Below are positions 1 to 12,706 of a stretch of DNA of 64,000 bases, piece by piece. The translations under genes were made by a program, and so were the position numbers. The DNA is taken from assembly GCA_016946835.1 (NCBI GenBank), contig JACVTC010000018.1:1541001-1605000 (forward strand). Direction: 5' to 3'. The number at the start of each line of letters is the position of its first letter. Within the stretch, counting starts at the first letter, position 1. The stretch comes from Neocallimastix lanati (nom. inval.). Lineage: Eukaryota > Neocallimastigomycota > Neocallimastigomycetes > Neocallimastigales > Neocallimastigaceae. The notes below the pieces were generated by a model, which worked only from the letters and a program-made list of their open reading frames with translations, was not told the origin of the DNA and did no database searches.

Positions 1-791
1 TTTTTTTCATTTTCATTAAATTCATTAAACTTTTTCAATAAGTAACTATTTCCACTACATATTACTTCAATTATATTTTTATTTTTAAATAAACAGATTA
101 AATTTATAAATTCATCCTTGATATCTGAAATACTCTTTAAATTTACAAAGTTATATTTTTTTGAAATTAAGTCTTCAATATTATTTTCATTGATTACTAA
201 TTTTAATTTTTTTTCCATAGAATACTTTAACAATATTTTAAACATTTCAATATTATTATAATTAAATGAAAAAAATATTGGAAAATATCCATTTTGGTCA
301 CTCCAATTCAACTCTAAAATAATATTATTTACTTTGGCATAATTTATTAATAATTTAACCAATTCAATATTATTATGAGAAGTGGCTTCTAAAATTGGAT
401 ACCATCCATATTTATTTTTATCTTTTAATTCCAAACTAGTTTTATGTTTATTGGCGTAATCTATTAACAATTTAACAATTTCAATATTATTATTTGAAAT
501 GGCTTCTAATAGTGGATATCCATCAATACTATTTTTTTCATTTAATTCCAAACTAATTTTATTTTTAATGGAATAATCTATTAATAATTGAACTATTTCA
601 ATATTATCTTCAAATATGGCTCGTGATAGTGGATACCATCCATCTCTACCTTTTTTATTTAATTCCAATATAATTTTATTTTCTGTTGAATATTCTAAAA
701 TATTTTTTACTTCTTGAGTATTGTTCCTTATAATTCCATTAAGAAGTTCTCTTTCCAAATCTATTTTACTTTTATAAAAAAATGAATCCAT
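1..791 (-). CDS. Ankyrin-repeat protein, copy 1 (C-terminus beyond window)
   Basis: The frame stays open from an ATG at 791-789 to the left edge, giving at least 263 residues. It begins with the family cap (MDSFFYKSKIDLERELL, then a variant of the GNTQEVKNIL stretch). Four 39-residue ankyrin repeats follow, each with the pattern G-WYPLLEA-NNIEIVKLLIDYA-NKI-LEL. The last is the special repeat with the NNIEMFKILLKYS signature that ends the array in every paralog. After it comes the linker domain (NIEDLISKKY to IIEVICSGNSYLLKKF). The charged helix and C-terminal ankyrins would lie outside the window. Ankyrin arrays are protein-binding scaffolds; the partner here is unknown. The start is chosen because the same M-(D/N)-(S/L)-F begins all copies. 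It is more diverged from the other copies than they are from each other. No lesion is visible in this part. Confidence 0.8.
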   Translation of the reverse strand, partial: MDSFFYKSKIDLERELLNGIIRNNTQEVKNILEYSTENKIILELNKKGRDGWYPLSRAIFEDNIEIVQLLIDYSIKNKISLELNEKNSIDGYPLLEAISNNNIEIVKLLIDYANKHKTSLELKDKNKYGWYPILEATSHNNIELVKLLINYAKVNNIILELNWSDQNGYFPIFFSFNYNNIEMFKILLKYSMEKKLKLVINENNIEDLISKKYNFVNLKSISDIKDEFINLICLFKNKNIIEVICSGNSYLLKKFNEFNENEK

Positions 792-965
792 ATTTTTAAA
801 TTTTTTTTTCATTTTAATTTTTTTTTTTTATGGAATTTCCTAATAAAAGATGAAATTAATTATATTTTATGATAATTTTTTTTTATATTCCTGTTTTTTT
901 TTTTTTTTTATAAATATTTTTTATTTTGCTTCATTTTTTCTTTTATATTAATTCGAATTTTTTTT

Positions 966-1081
966 TTAGTTTCATTTTTTTTAGTTTCATTTTTTTTAGT
1001 TCTATTTTTTTTAGTTCTATTTTTTTTTAGTTCTATTTTTTTTTTAGTTCTATTTTTTTTATTTCTAAATAAAATTGTAAT

Positions 1082-1122
<41 letters not shown>

Positions 1123-1150
1123 AAAAAATAAAAAAATTTAGAACTAAAAA
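966..1150. repeat. T/A hairpin block H upstream of ankyrin copy 1
   Basis: Six or so T-rich units of about 17-18 bp (T-run plus AGTTC or AGTTTC) are followed by a poly-A run of about 40 and a right arm TTTAGAACTAAAAAA. The T-rich arm and the A-rich arm are complementary, so a long hairpin is possible. Similar blocks lie upstream of the other ankyrin copies. Confidence 0.6.
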
Positions 1151-3165
1151 ATTTAATTTTTAATTTTTTTTTTATTTAAATTAAATGAATTTATATATAT
1201 TATAATACATTATTAATTAATTATTTATATATTATTTATATTTATATATTTAATAAATTGTTAATTTTAGTTCTATAAAAAAATTTATAATGAATAATAC
1301 TAAAGTACTAATAATAAATAATTTATAATATAATAAATATTTTTTGATGTATTCTCTTCCTTGTTATCAAAGAAAATTTTTTTTTTTTTAGACTACTTAA
1401 TAATTATTCTCTCTATTTATTCCTGTTATCTTATATATTAACATTTTTTGTTTTATGATTTTTTTTTAAATATTTTGTTTAACTTGTATATATATAACTA
1501 ATGATGTAAATGTAAAACAAATAGGTGTAGTTTACATATTTTTATATTTAATCATAATTATTAAATATTAAAATTTAATATCTCTTCTGTCAATAATAAT
1601 ATTTGAAATAATTTCTTATTCATATATTATTCAATATTTATATATATATTATTCATTACAATATTTAATATATTAAATAAATTAAATAGTTAATTTCTTT
1701 TAAATATATAATAAGAATATTATTATATATATAATTTAAATATTCTTATTTATTTTAAAGTTTATATTAAAAATATATAATTCTTCTATATATTATAATA
1801 TAATGAAATAGATATAGTTATTTTAATTATAATTAAATATATATAGTTGATATTATTTATTATATTCATATTTATTATTTAATGTTATTCTTACATATTT
1901 ATCTTTATTATTCTTATTTTCATTTAAAGAATTATATAGTTATATTTATTATTTCTAATATATATTTATTATATATTATACTATACTTTGATAGATTATA
2001 TTTTAAATGTATATATTTATTATTTTAATATTTAATAAAATTATTATAAAGATTTCCTAATAACAACTCATCTTTATTGTAATTATGGGAAGAGCCTGAT
2101 TAATTGGGTTCATAAATTGAAATATATTAATAAATGTTAATTTAAATAAAACATTACTATTAAAAATTAGTAGCATATAAAAGTCCCGCATATCACAAAT
2201 GTATTCATGTGATATACATTCTATACAAAACATCATGAATATAATATTCACTTTTCTCTATAGCAATAATACATAATGTATTATAATATTAAATAAATAA
2301 ACAACATATATCAAATTGAATAATTGAATCATTGAATAATAAAAAAGAGTATTTATTAATAAATATTAATTAAATAATAAATATTAAATATTAAATAATA
2401 AATAATAATTATAATAGATACAATTATAATATTCAAAAGTTAATAACTTTTTTTTTTTTTTTTCTTAATTAGACAACATTACTTTCATTTTGATTAAAAG
2501 AAAATTTTTTTTTTAATTTTTTTTATTTTTCTTTTTTTATTTTTTTATTTTTCTTTTTTTATTTTTCTTTTTTTATTTTTTCTTTTTTTATTTTTTTTTA
2601 TTTTTTTATTTTTTTATTGGTTTATTTCTATTCAATTTAAATTTTTATTTAAACTAATTGAATATACTATTTATTATAATTTATATATAATATTTTTATA
2701 TATTTGAATACACTATATAATATATTAACTATAAAATAGTAATATGTAATGAAATTAATGTGGATAAAACAACAAAGAAATGATTGAAATAAATATAATT
2801 AAACAATTATTAATAAAATAAAATAAAATAAAATAAAAAATAGTGATCGTGAGTAAATCTATTTAAAAATATATAAAAATAGATAAAATATATTATATAA
2901 TATATTTATTATTTATTATTTATATTTATATTTATATTTTATATTTTATATTTATATTTAATATTTATTTAAAATGTCGAGTAATTGTAAAGAAACTCAA
3001 AACTTTTACAAATCAATAAAAAATTTTTATTTTCTTTTTTTTTTTTTTTTTTTTTTTATATTTAAGATATAAATAATTGAATAATTGAATAATTGAATAA
3101 TAATAAAAATCTCCATTTAATATTATAATCTCATAATATAAATTATTTTCCACTATTATTTAAAC

Positions 3166-3217
<52 letters not shown>

Positions 3218-5230
3218 AATAGTAATAATAATAATAATAAAATAATGATAAAATGATAAAATAATAATAATAATAATAATAATAAAGTAGTATAGTAATA
3301 ATCAACAACAAATTTAAACCACTTTAATGAAATATAAATAAAAAAATTTATTTAATATTAATTATTATTAATTATTATTAATTATTATTTAATTATTTAA
3401 TTATTATAAATTATTAAATATTATTTAATTATTTTATTATTATTAATTATTAAATATTTTTGATGAATGGGAAGAGTTAGAGGCCTTTTCGTCCTCGAAT
3501 CTCATAACGTAATTTTTTAATATTAATATAAAAAAAATTTCATGTATTTAAACTTCATGTATTTTTTAAAAAAATATTATTAAATAAAGTTTATTCCTAG
3601 TCTAAAAAAAAAAAAAAAAAAAAAATTAAATATTTTATTATAAATTATTTTATTGTATATATTAATTTATTATTATATTTATGAAAATTGTATTATAATA
3701 TATGTTTCTTTATATTTTTTATATATTCTCTTTAGGTTTTATATTTATTATTTTTATATTCACTACTACATTATTTATATATATTTTATATATTTTATGT
3801 ATATTAGTATTTACAATTTTTTGAATAGTGTATTTTTAATTCATTTAAATTATTTATCATGAAAATAATTTGTGTTTTCATTACTTTTTTATATATTATA
3901 TTATATTATATATTATCAAAATAATTATATTCTATTAATTAATATATGTAGTAATTGACTTAATATATTTCAATAATGTATTTCAATAGATTTATATTGT
4001 CAAATTAAATTTTTAGTTTGCAGTTATTTTAGTTAACTGTAACAGTAAAGTTTTACAATAATTTTGTTTCTTATTATATATTATATTTTTAAATATCTTA
4101 ATACTATTTGAAAATAATACCTTACGTTCACCGGCCTTTTTTTTAAGATTCTCCACCAGAATTTGATATGGTTATTATTAATAACTTACTTTAGTCGATT
4201 AATAACACTTTATCAAAGAGATAAAATTTAAAATAACTAAAGCTTGTATTATTATAAAACTTTTTTAAAAAATTATTTTATTGGAAACAGTTAAGCTTGC
4301 ATCAGCAGATAAAAATTATTTAATTTTTAAATATTAATTTTTTTCAAGTTTTAAATATCTAATTTTAAATAAATACTCTAAAGTTTAAAACGTAACAAAA
4401 AAAGTATTTAACGAACAAAATTGATAAACATAAAAATTTTTAATAAAATGTTGTTCTTTTAAATATGAAAAATTACATGTTTTTATATTTTTTTTTTTGG
4501 TTAAGATTACACTATATAATTAACTATCAAATTTAATTACTTTTAGAAATATTAAAATTAAAAGTATTAACTATTTTAATTCTATTGAAGTGTCTTTTTT
4601 TTTTTTTTTTTTAAAAAATAAAATGAAAGTTAATTTTAAGTCTTTAAGATAAAATAACTATTTACTAATTATATCAAATAATGGCATATTCTTATATAAC
4701 AAAATAAATTTCTCATGATTAAATAATTTAAATATAATTTCTATATTCACTATTTTAAGTTTATAATGCTAGTTTTATTAATCTTAAATTTATGTAATGT
4801 TATTTTAAATTATTTATTTTTTTTTTAATAATTATTTATGATTTTATAATTTATTGAATTAATATTATAAATTGATAATTTTAGTTTATTAATTATTCTT
4901 AATTTATAAATTTTGTTTTATATCATCATGTAATAATTTAATTATAAAATTAATTATAATTAAATTATTAATCATTAATATTAGCTTTAATTGCTAATAT
5001 TAAAGGTAAGAAAAGAATCATGCTTAACCTATGATTTCTATCTAATGTATTGATCTTATTATACCAAAAAATAATAAACAGGAAACTAAATTTCGAAAAA
5101 GAAAGCTATTTTTACTTATAAAATTTGTTATATTATAATTTTATTTTTATTAATAATAAAGTTTTTAAAAGTTTTTTTTTTTTTCTTTTTTTGTATTATT
5201 TTTATTATTATAGTATTATAATTATTATAT
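1151..5230. other. AT desert without a supportable gene
   Basis: About 4 kb of very AT-rich sequence with stops in every frame. It holds homopolymers, TTTTTTA repeats near 2500-2610, a TAA/AAT microsatellite near 3165-3300 and ATTATTA repeats near 3355-3440. Short stretches of higher GC lie at about 3465-3515 and 4125-4170. The 16-mer CTTGCATCAGCAGATA near 4287 is also present in the gag-like relic near 12490, hinting at old retroelement debris. The short frames here are composed of I, Y, F and L and look like composition artefacts. Confidence 0.6.
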
Positions 5231-5460
5231 TTATTATAATGATAACTCTTGATTTCTCAGAGAGAACCCAAGAGCCTTTTTTATTTATACTTTCTTCAAA
5301 ACTAAGGTTAAATGTGATATGTGTTTTCTAATCTTACCAAAACTCATTTCTAGGAATAGAAGAGATAGAAAAACCTAAATAACTTTTCGATCGATATTCT
5401 ATCCATTTCGATCATTTGCATTATTTAAGTAAAAAACCAATGACTTCCAAGAAGTAATTG

Positions 5461-5507
<47 letters not shown>
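5231..5507. other. Mixed-composition relic followed by long poly-A
   Basis: Positions 5240-5460 are clearly less AT-rich than their surroundings, but no recognisable protein appears in any frame. A run of about 47 adenines follows at 5461-5507. This could be a decayed insertion; I do not recognise its family. Confidence 0.3.
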
Positions 5508-5511
<4 letters not shown>

Positions 5512-5933
5512 AATTAACAGATTTTCTAATCTAATATAATGATCGAAAATAAAAGAATAGAATATTAAAAGGTATTTCGAAATATAAGAAAAATAATACA
5601 TTAATATTATTAAATTATGTAATAAACGAAATACAGTATACATTATAAAATATAGAATAAACGTTTTAGTTTTATAATTTAATTTAAATAAATAACTAAA
5701 ACTAATAAATTTTGATATTTAAGTGAATGATTAAATAAATTATTATTATTTTTAAATTTAAAAAGATTATTTATTTAAATAAATTTTAATAGTAAATTAA
5801 ATATACATTTAATATAATATTAAATTTATTATTAATTATATTTAAATGTATGAATGGAATATAACTTAAACAAAAGTTATATTAATTATTACTTAACGAA
5901 GAAAATATAATTATTTTGTTAAAAATAATTATG
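5508..5933. other. AT-rich stretch with nothing recognised
   Basis: Very AT-rich sequence between the poly-A run and the gypsy-type LTR. I see no coding frame or repeat family in it. Confidence 0.5.
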
Positions 5934-5953
5934 GATTCTGACACATCAGAATC
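5934..5953. repeat. Perfect 8-bp hairpin at the edge of the left gypsy LTR
   Basis: GATTCTGA, loop CACA, TCAGAATC: a perfect inverted repeat directly before the stretch that aligns with the right LTR. It may be a coincidence or an insertion scar. Confidence 0.5.
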
Positions 5954-6570
5954 TATAATAGATACATGGTAATAGGATGGTTATCCAATGTATCTATAAA
6001 CTGTTAGTGATTTCCAGTTAATCATTTAAAATCTTTGTTTATTTTTGTATGTTAAATTGTATCTTTATTTTTATTATATTTTATTATTAATTTCTATATA
6101 AGTTAAATTTATTTTCTTTAGTGAGATAGTTTTTAAATTAATTGATTAGAAATCTTATATAAACTAAACATGGATCTATTCATTAAATATATTATCATGT
6201 ATAAATAAACCATGTAGTTGATTCTGAAATACACTAGCATTTCTATTAACCTAATTTGTATTAATAAAAAAATATTTTATTATGAAATAAAAATAAATAA
6301 TTAAAATAATAATAAATTATAAATACTTAGTGTAAGCCAGTCCTCCTATTAACGGATAGAGTAAATAGTGTGTTGTATTATATTATTTAAGGGTAGAATT
6401 TTTATTATTCCTTAAAGAATAATAAAACATTTTCTTAGTATAATTTGAATAGGGAGAGGTGTTTTAAATTATCTTAGTCTTTGTTTTTATTTGTTGTTCA
6501 CTATTTTAGTTTAGAGTAAACTTAACCTTTTTACAATAACAACACTCTATAACTAAATAACCGATAGTAA
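5954..6570 (+). repeat. Left LTR of gypsy-type relic (approximate ends)
   Basis: It shares an ordered set of blocks with 11048-11640: GATACATGGTAA against GATACATAGTAA, then TATCCAATG, then TAAACTGTTA against TAAACAGTTA, an internal 'TAAGCC' block, GAGGTGTT, and AACTTAACCTTTT near the right end. The copies are clearly diverged, so the insertion is old or the two LTRs come from different insertions. Confidence 0.55.
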
Positions 6571-6739
6571 ATAAAGTAATAAACCAATGCTAAGTAATAG
6601 TTTAAATTTTTGAAATTTTTTATAATATCCAAAACGAAATTTTTTTTTTGTAAAACCAATTTAATTATAATTTATTATTTAAATTAAATTAAAAAAAAAT
6701 TAAATTATTTTGAAAAAAGGAATAAAACAGATAAAGGAA

Positions 6740-6783
<44 letters not shown>

Positions 6784-6785
<2 letters not shown>

Positions 6786-7353
6786 AAGATGCTATCAGAA
6801 AAAACCACAAGAATTGGTTTTTCCCCTTCCTCCTACAGAAAAGCTCAATTAATTAAGGGAAGCATTGGAATTAAAGGAAAAAAAAAAAAAGTAGTCACTT
6901 ACACTACACTTCACCTTGTAGAACCACTAGAAACACCGACCTCCAGTTAAGACCGTCAAAACAAAAGCAAAGGGAGTTAAGAAAATTAAACCAAAACTCT
7001 TCCCCGCTCCTGATAAAACCGGTTTTGCTGCCCCCGTGCATTGTAAAGATAAGAATCAATAGCTTTAAATAGTTTTAAATAGTTTTAATAGTTTAATTAA
7101 TTAAATTATTTAATTTTATTTTATTTTTGTATATTAAATGATTGAACATAAATCCCATTTTACAGTGTGGCCAGTAACCCCCCAAAAAAAACTACTCATG
7201 GGTGGTTGAGAGTTCCAGTAATAATCATGATGGTAGTGGTGGTGATGAAGCATAAATTTTTTTCTGTTTTTTTTTTTTTTTTTACTACCTTGACCTGTAT
7301 ATTATATATATTATATATAAAAATAGAGAAGGAAGAGTTTTATGAATAGGAGG

Positions 7354-7389
<36 letters not shown>

Positions 7390-7760
7390 TAGCTAATCCA
7401 TCAACAAAAAATGACATCAAAAGGTTTTTCGAAAGCTATGGTAAAAAAATTCAGAGCGAAAGTCGTAAGGTTCGGGTTCAACAACGATGGAGGCTAAGAG
7501 ACGGAGCTTAAACAACGATCCTTTCAGCGGTGGACGTGGAACCCCATTGTTTTTTTTGGTGAGGTTGAGAGAGAGAAAGAGAAAGGTTGGAAAGAGAGGG
7601 AGAAGACTAGTCGAAAAAAAAAAAAAAAGAGAAAGAAATTTAAAACAAGACCTAGAGAAAAGAATAATATATAGTTCGTTCTCCACAAAAAGTCATTCAT
7701 TCGAGTTACTACTATGAATGAATTATAGAAATTTAAACGATCTCCTTCCAAGAATTAGTG
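6784..7760 (+). pseudogene. Gag-side remnant of gypsy element F
   Basis: This GC-richer stretch lies between the left LTR and the reverse transcriptase remnant, where gag is expected. No continuous frame survives. Around 7553-7613 the sequence GGTGAGGTTGAGAG and the following GAGAAGACTAG match the gag-like relic after the second LTR (GGTGAGGTTGAGTG at 12411 and GAGAAGACTAAG downstream). Both are therefore the same family. I cannot see a zinc knuckle or a capsid motif, so the gag assignment rests on position. Confidence 0.4.
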
Positions 7761-7839
7761 AAATTTTTTTGGAGGCAATGAAAAGAGCTGTAGTCCTCTC
7801 TAAATTTAACTAAAAATCTGCCTACACTCTACTGCAAAT

Positions 7840-8720
7840 ACGAGAAGGTGATGATGATTCTAAGAAGAGTCTTTTAACACCAAATTCTGACATTTTTGAG
7901 CATGAAGTAATGTCTTTTTGGACTAATTAATTTACCCGAAGTATTCACAAGTTTCGTGAATGAGATCTTCAGTGAGTATATCTGGGAAGTACCGTCAAGT
8001 CTACCTAAGATGATAGAGTAGTACATTCTAAAACTTTAGAGGAACATGTACCGCTTATTTGAGCCGTATTAATAAAAAAAAATTAATTGAACATATACTT
8101 GTAAGCCAAAAAGTCGAATTTTGATCTACATAAGTTAATAATATCCTTTTTGGGACATGTGGTTGGCAATGGTGACTGTTGAAACTGACCCAGAAAAGAT
8201 TAAAGTCGTTGCAGAATGGCCCAACAGCCAGAGAATATTAAAACCAATGCAAAACTTCTTAGGCGTTTGCAATTACTACAAAAACTTTATTAAGAACTTT
8301 TCAGAAATAGAAAAAAAAAAAAAACGATTATTTAAAATGACCTCAAAAAAAAAAAAAGAAAAGTTCGAATAAAATGAAGAAGGTCTAGCTGGGTTCTTAA
8401 GGAAATGCTTACCTCCCCCCTCACCATTGTTAGCTTACCCTAACCATACGACAAGCCATTCTTCATCGAATGTGATGCTAGAATTACCCCATCGGAGGAG
8501 TATTATCAGTAAAAAAAAAAAAAAAAAAAAAAAAAGGAGATGACCTGACCCTTCCTCTAATCCACGACTACTCGAAAGCCCTCAACAAAGCGGAAGCGAA
8601 TTATTCCATTATGGAGAAAGAATTGTTAACTATTAAGACTACGTTAACAGAATGTCGACACTTTCATCAAGGTGCGAAGCATAAAATTATAAGTATAAGT
8701 ATATAGCGACCACAGGAATC
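7840..8720 (+). pseudogene. Gypsy reverse transcriptase / RNase H remnant
   Basis: Fragments in shifting frames follow the Ty3/gypsy order. First comes a fragment like the FGL-N-P-FxxxxN core near 7905-7965. Next comes a FLGHVV-like piece near 8148. The connection to RNase H is the longest open part (8157-8372): DPEKIKVVAEWPNSQ, then NFLGVCNYYKNFIKNFSEI. RNase H pieces follow: a YDKPFFIECDAR-like stretch near 8445 and KAEANYSIMEKELLTIK near 8590. These are hallmark motifs of the gypsy RT/RH junction. Frameshifts, stops and poly-A insertions near 8310, 8345 and 8513 break the frame. The YxDD catalytic box is not recognisable. Confidence 0.7.
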
Positions 8721-9780
8721 TACTGTTCGCTACAGAACCATAGTTACGGACTCCTAGGCCAATCAGATGGCAAGAATTGTTCTCATCACTTATTAATTTT
8801 ACAACATTGAGAAAATCTGGGAAGAAGAATGAGTAAAGCTGATGCCCTTCCAAAAGTCGAAACTGAGAAGGCAGAGGGTAAAGACCTTTGACAAAGAGAG
8901 TTTCTTAAAACGAGACCAGATGGGTGGGATTCAATGAAGTTGATTGGGGAAACCAGTTTCTTAGCTTTACCTACCAACTCCATAGACAACATTAAGTTTA
9001 CAAGCCCCTAAGGAATCGATAAAAAGCGACAGACTTAGTGACTAGAAATTTTCTATTGGCTAAAGATGAGAAAAGATATTTCAGGCTACGTTAAAACTTA
9101 TAGGATGTTGTAAAACAAAAGTGAAAACAGATTTACAATAACAAATGAGAAACTTAAACACATAAGAAGAAAATAAAATATAGTTTGTTAAATTTTGTTT
9201 TTTATAATTAGTTTATTAATTCTTCTTTTTAAAATATAAAGAATAAAAAATAACAATTACATCGAAAAAAAAGAAAAGTGAAAAGTATCTTCTATTTATA
9301 CTTTTCCTAAATACATTGATAATATATTATTTTATTTAAATTACATATATTCTAATATAAAAAACTATCCTAATGAATTTTATTAAATAATAATTTTATA
9401 AACTATAGCTAAAATTTAGAGAAATATAATAATTAATTAAACTAAATAATACTAAATAATTTAAATTAAGTACATTTATTATCTATTTATTATTTTAATA
9501 GTATAAGTAAAGTCTTTATTTATTTTCAATTTAAAAACAATGCTAAAAGAGTCATAATTAAGTTTTGAAATTTAATTTTCACAAAATAAATTATTAATTT
9601 ATTTTGTTCTAAACTTTATTCAGTTGATTTAAATCATTGTAAAACAATAATTTTTCAAGAATTAATTTTTTACGAAAATTGTTACGACAAAAAAATTTGT
9701 ATTCTGGCTTAAAGAATATAATTCAAAAATTTAGTTCATATGATTTGCCTATTTTATTTATTATTATAAATCAAAGAATT
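8721..9780 (+). other. Interior of gypsy relic, probable decayed integrase region
   Basis: Between the RNase H and integrase-end remnants the sequence keeps moderate GC to about 9130 and then turns very AT-rich. No integrase DDE motif can be read. The short minus-strand frames at 8644-8992 are shadows. Confidence 0.35.
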
Positions 9781-10230
9781 TTTAATTTAAAATGTGATTG
9801 GAATGATCACATCTTTTTGTAATAGATGTGTACAACACCAAAGGATGAAAGACATAAAGAGGTACAACTAGATTTCATAACAGTATTGAAATTCCCAGAT
9901 CCGAAGAACTTGTTAACATCTTAGATGAACTCGCAAAAGAACTTAAAGATAATAATAAATTAGTAATTAAGAAATAAAAATATACTATCATCCATTGAAT
10001 GGAATCACCTGAATTCAAAAAAAAAAAAAAAATAAAAAATTTTGGATCAATAGTTCCTTTATAATCAAAAAATGGTAATAAAAAAACTCAAACCTAGAAA
10101 ACTTGGCCCTTTCAAAGTCATTAGCAAAAGAAACCCAGTGTCCTACAAATTCGATTTACCTAAAAAAAAAAGTCATTTATTATTTTTTATTTGACTCTTT
10201 GAGTCGATATTAAAACCTCTAATTAATAAT
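9781..10230 (+). pseudogene. Gypsy integrase C-terminal remnant
   Basis: Near 10080-10165 a frame reads KLKPRKLGPFKVISKRNP, then SYKFDLPK. This matches the GPF-x-I-x-x-x-x-P-x-x-Y-x-L-x-L-P module found at the integrase C-terminus of Ty3/gypsy elements. An upstream YHPLNGIT-like piece near 9990 resembles the 'YHPQTDGQTER' stretch of the integrase core. Stops and a poly-A run interrupt it. Confidence 0.55.
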
Positions 10231-11047
10231 AAAATAAAATAATATAACTCATAAATAAATAAATAAATAAAACAATACTTCTTAAATAAAGTATTATAAT
10301 AAAAATAAGTGGATGATCTTACTTTTTAAATAAATTCTATCCTTGTTTTATTTATTATTAATTCCCATAAACAACCTAGTGGAATTCATCACCCACTGAT
10401 TACTTCTATTGAAACTTTTTATTATTAGATTGATGTTTCTTCTTGTTTTTCTTAGAATTCATTACTTTTATAATTACTTTTGATTTTTTTTTTTTGATAC
10501 TTCAAATTAAAATTGCAATTGCTAATGTCGTATGCCCATATTCTTCATATATAGGACAAAAACTTGATTTAAAATTGGATGCTTTACTATTATTCATATA
10601 CGAGATTTCTTTATTATTATGGCCGGGAGATTTAGATTTTCCAATGTAAATCAATATTCATCCTGTCTGGTTTCTATTTTTTCTTTTTCTTTTTTCCTCT
10701 AAGACCATTCCTTACTTACGTATCTTACATTACCAGAACTCAAAATTTTTTGAGTCAAGCCGATCATTTTTGGGAAGAGTAATAATCAGTTTTAGTCATT
10801 TCAAAATGTGACTCTTAATCTAATAACAAATTGAATAAATAGATCCTTTGTTTTCGTTGTATCAACGTTGTTTATTATTAAAATATTTATATAAATTTAC
10901 TATTAACAATGATTGATAAATAGTTATATAAATTTCATAAATTTTTATTTTTATAAAAAGTAAACCAATTCAAATTGTATAAAAAATTATTAAATGTACA
11001 TTTTTAACAAATTAAAATTATATTTTTATATTTTTATATTTTTATAC
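10231..11047. other. 3' interior of gypsy relic
   Basis: A 68-codon frame at 10443-10649 is open but hydrophobic and unrecognised. A GC-richer block at 10540-10760 is probably still element interior. From 10860 to the second LTR the DNA is plain AT-rich. Confidence 0.3.
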
Positions 11048-11640
11048 TGTAACAGATACATAGTAACATAATGCCTATCCAATGACAGTCTCTTGGTTAC
11101 GTAACGTATCAATAAACAGTTAACAATTTCATGCTAATCAAATCAAATCATTACTTAATTTCCTACATTAAATTTTATTTCGTATATTATAATTTATCTT
11201 ATTCTTAGTTACATAGTTAAATATAGTTTTATTAAATGATTAGTAAATCATGTTAAATTAAATAATTTACCCATCATTCATTTATTTACATGTATAAAAA
11301 TAATTGTACTTACAACAGCATTAACATTACTATTAACATAAATTGTTAAATAAATACTAATATTAATATTAAATAAATAAAATTAATTATTAAAAATAAA
11401 TAATAACATCTAAGTATAAGCCTAGTAACTAATAACGAATAAAGTTATATAAAGTGATGCGCTATATTCTTAGGTGTATAGTATTAAAAGTTTTTAGTTA
11501 ATTTAGTTTTTCTTTTAACAACTCGAATAAAGAGGTGTTAAATTATTTTAGTTTTTGTTAAGTCTATTATTCATCATATTGGTTACATTAAACTTAACCT
11601 TTTAACAATAGTAATGCTATATAATTAAATGAACATATAA
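11048..11640 (+). repeat. Second LTR of gypsy-type family (approximate ends)
   Basis: Starts TGTAACAGATACATAG and matches the left LTR in block order, ending in AACTTAACCTTTTAACAATA. A fresh gag-like leader follows at 11870, so this LTR may serve both as right end of element F and as left end of a second, truncated copy. Confidence 0.55.
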
Positions 11641-11869
11641 TAGAAAATTTAAAAAAAAAAAAAAAAAAAACATTAAGTAATAAGTTAATTAATAAGATAG
11701 TACAGTTTAATAAATATCTACTAAATAGATAAATATCTACTGAATAGATAAATATCAACTAAATCAATTTCTATAAGTAGACGGATACATAATTAATTAA
11801 ATAAATCTGAATTGAATGAATAGAAGTTTATAAAATAAATAAATCCCTAGTAAAAGTAAATGGATAAAA

Positions 11870-12706
11870 AAGGGAAAAAAACACTTAAAATCCCAAGAAA
11901 CCACCAGAAAAAAACTACCGGGAAGTGGTTCATTAAAAAGTTCGGTGGGGGTAGTGTGGTCGCTGAAAATAGTCCTACGCCTGTAGAGGCCCCTTCAGCT
12001 CGTCGCCAGAATACAGGAGACTAAGAAAAGAAAACGACCAGACCCAGTGCCCCTGAGAATCCAGTATAGCATTAAAAAAAGTTTTAAAACCAGCTGCGGC
12101 GTGGCGTCTGAAGCCAATAAACCTGAGGCTAGTAAACCTAAAGTTAGTAAGCCCGAAGCTTAGTAAGCCCGAAGCTATCCAAGGAGAGAGAGAGTTCGAG
12201 CAAGAAGAACAGTGGTGGTGGGAGTTATGGACTTTGCTTGCCTTAATGAAGAAGTCAATGGAGGAATTTAGGAACTTGCTGATGAGTACTCAGCAACAAA
12301 GGATATCAAGGCTAGAACAAATGTAAATGAAGACCCAAAGTGAGGATATATTTGGAAAGATTGAGAACCTAACTTTGAAGCTTCATCCCAGCCGTAGACC
12401 AACGGTTTGGTGAGGTTGAGTGAAAGGTGGATGGAGAGAAGACTAAGTAGTCAAGCTAGTGTAGCGGAGTTTCGAAACTTTGAAGAATTCTTGCATCAGC
12501 AGATAGTTGAAGGCAAAGGAAAAGAAGCCGCTGTTAAGGAAGAAATTAAAAAGATTGAAACCTATCTGGATGCGGACCAGATAAAAAGAAAACAAATACA
12601 ACAATACCTAGAGGATAAAGGTCAAAAAATACACAAGATTTAAGAATTCTTGGATACAAATCATGAGCAGGAAAGGGTATATCGTAAGGAGCTCAAAGAA
12701 AAGATT
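11870..12706 (+). pseudogene. Gag-like leader of a second, truncated gypsy copy
   Basis: About 830 bp of unusually balanced composition stand out from the AT-rich surroundings. The sequence is stop-interrupted, but 12407-12643 is an open frame of 78 codons. It is rich in E, K, Q and R with heptad-like spacing (MVRLSERWMERRLSSQ to YLEDKGQKIHKI) and looks like a coiled coil. It lies after an LTR, as gag does, and shares GGTGAGGTTGAG with the gag side of element F. After one stop the frame continues (EFLDTNHEQERVYRKELKEK) straight into the A/G-rich start of module X at about 12707. No capsid or zinc knuckle is visible. Confidence 0.45.

Larger units (their letters stand above)
5954..11640 (+). 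mobile_element. Decayed Ty3/gypsy-type LTR retrotransposon (element F)
   Basis: Diverged LTR-like blocks bracket an internal region with reverse transcriptase/RNase H and integrase-end remnants on the plus strand, in the pol order expected of Ty3/gypsy elements. The interior has a more balanced composition than the host DNA, is riddled with stops, and carries several poly-A expansions (6740-6783, 7616-7628, 8513-8535, 10018-10032). It has no intact frame and cannot be autonomous. Outer ends are approximate. Confidence 0.6.

Noticed and set aside
3465-3515. Possible tRNA-like piece (CCTCGAATCTC resembles a T-loop)
   Set aside because: No cloverleaf, acceptor stem or anticodon arm can be built around it.
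7417-7751. Overlapping frames on both strands around 7417-7751
   Set aside because: They overlap each other, are extended by homopolymers and lack any motif; the region is better explained as gypsy gag debris.
8644-8992. Two minus-strand frames with ordinary residue use
   Set aside because: They lie opposite the gypsy RNase H remnant and its continuation, which runs on the plus strand.
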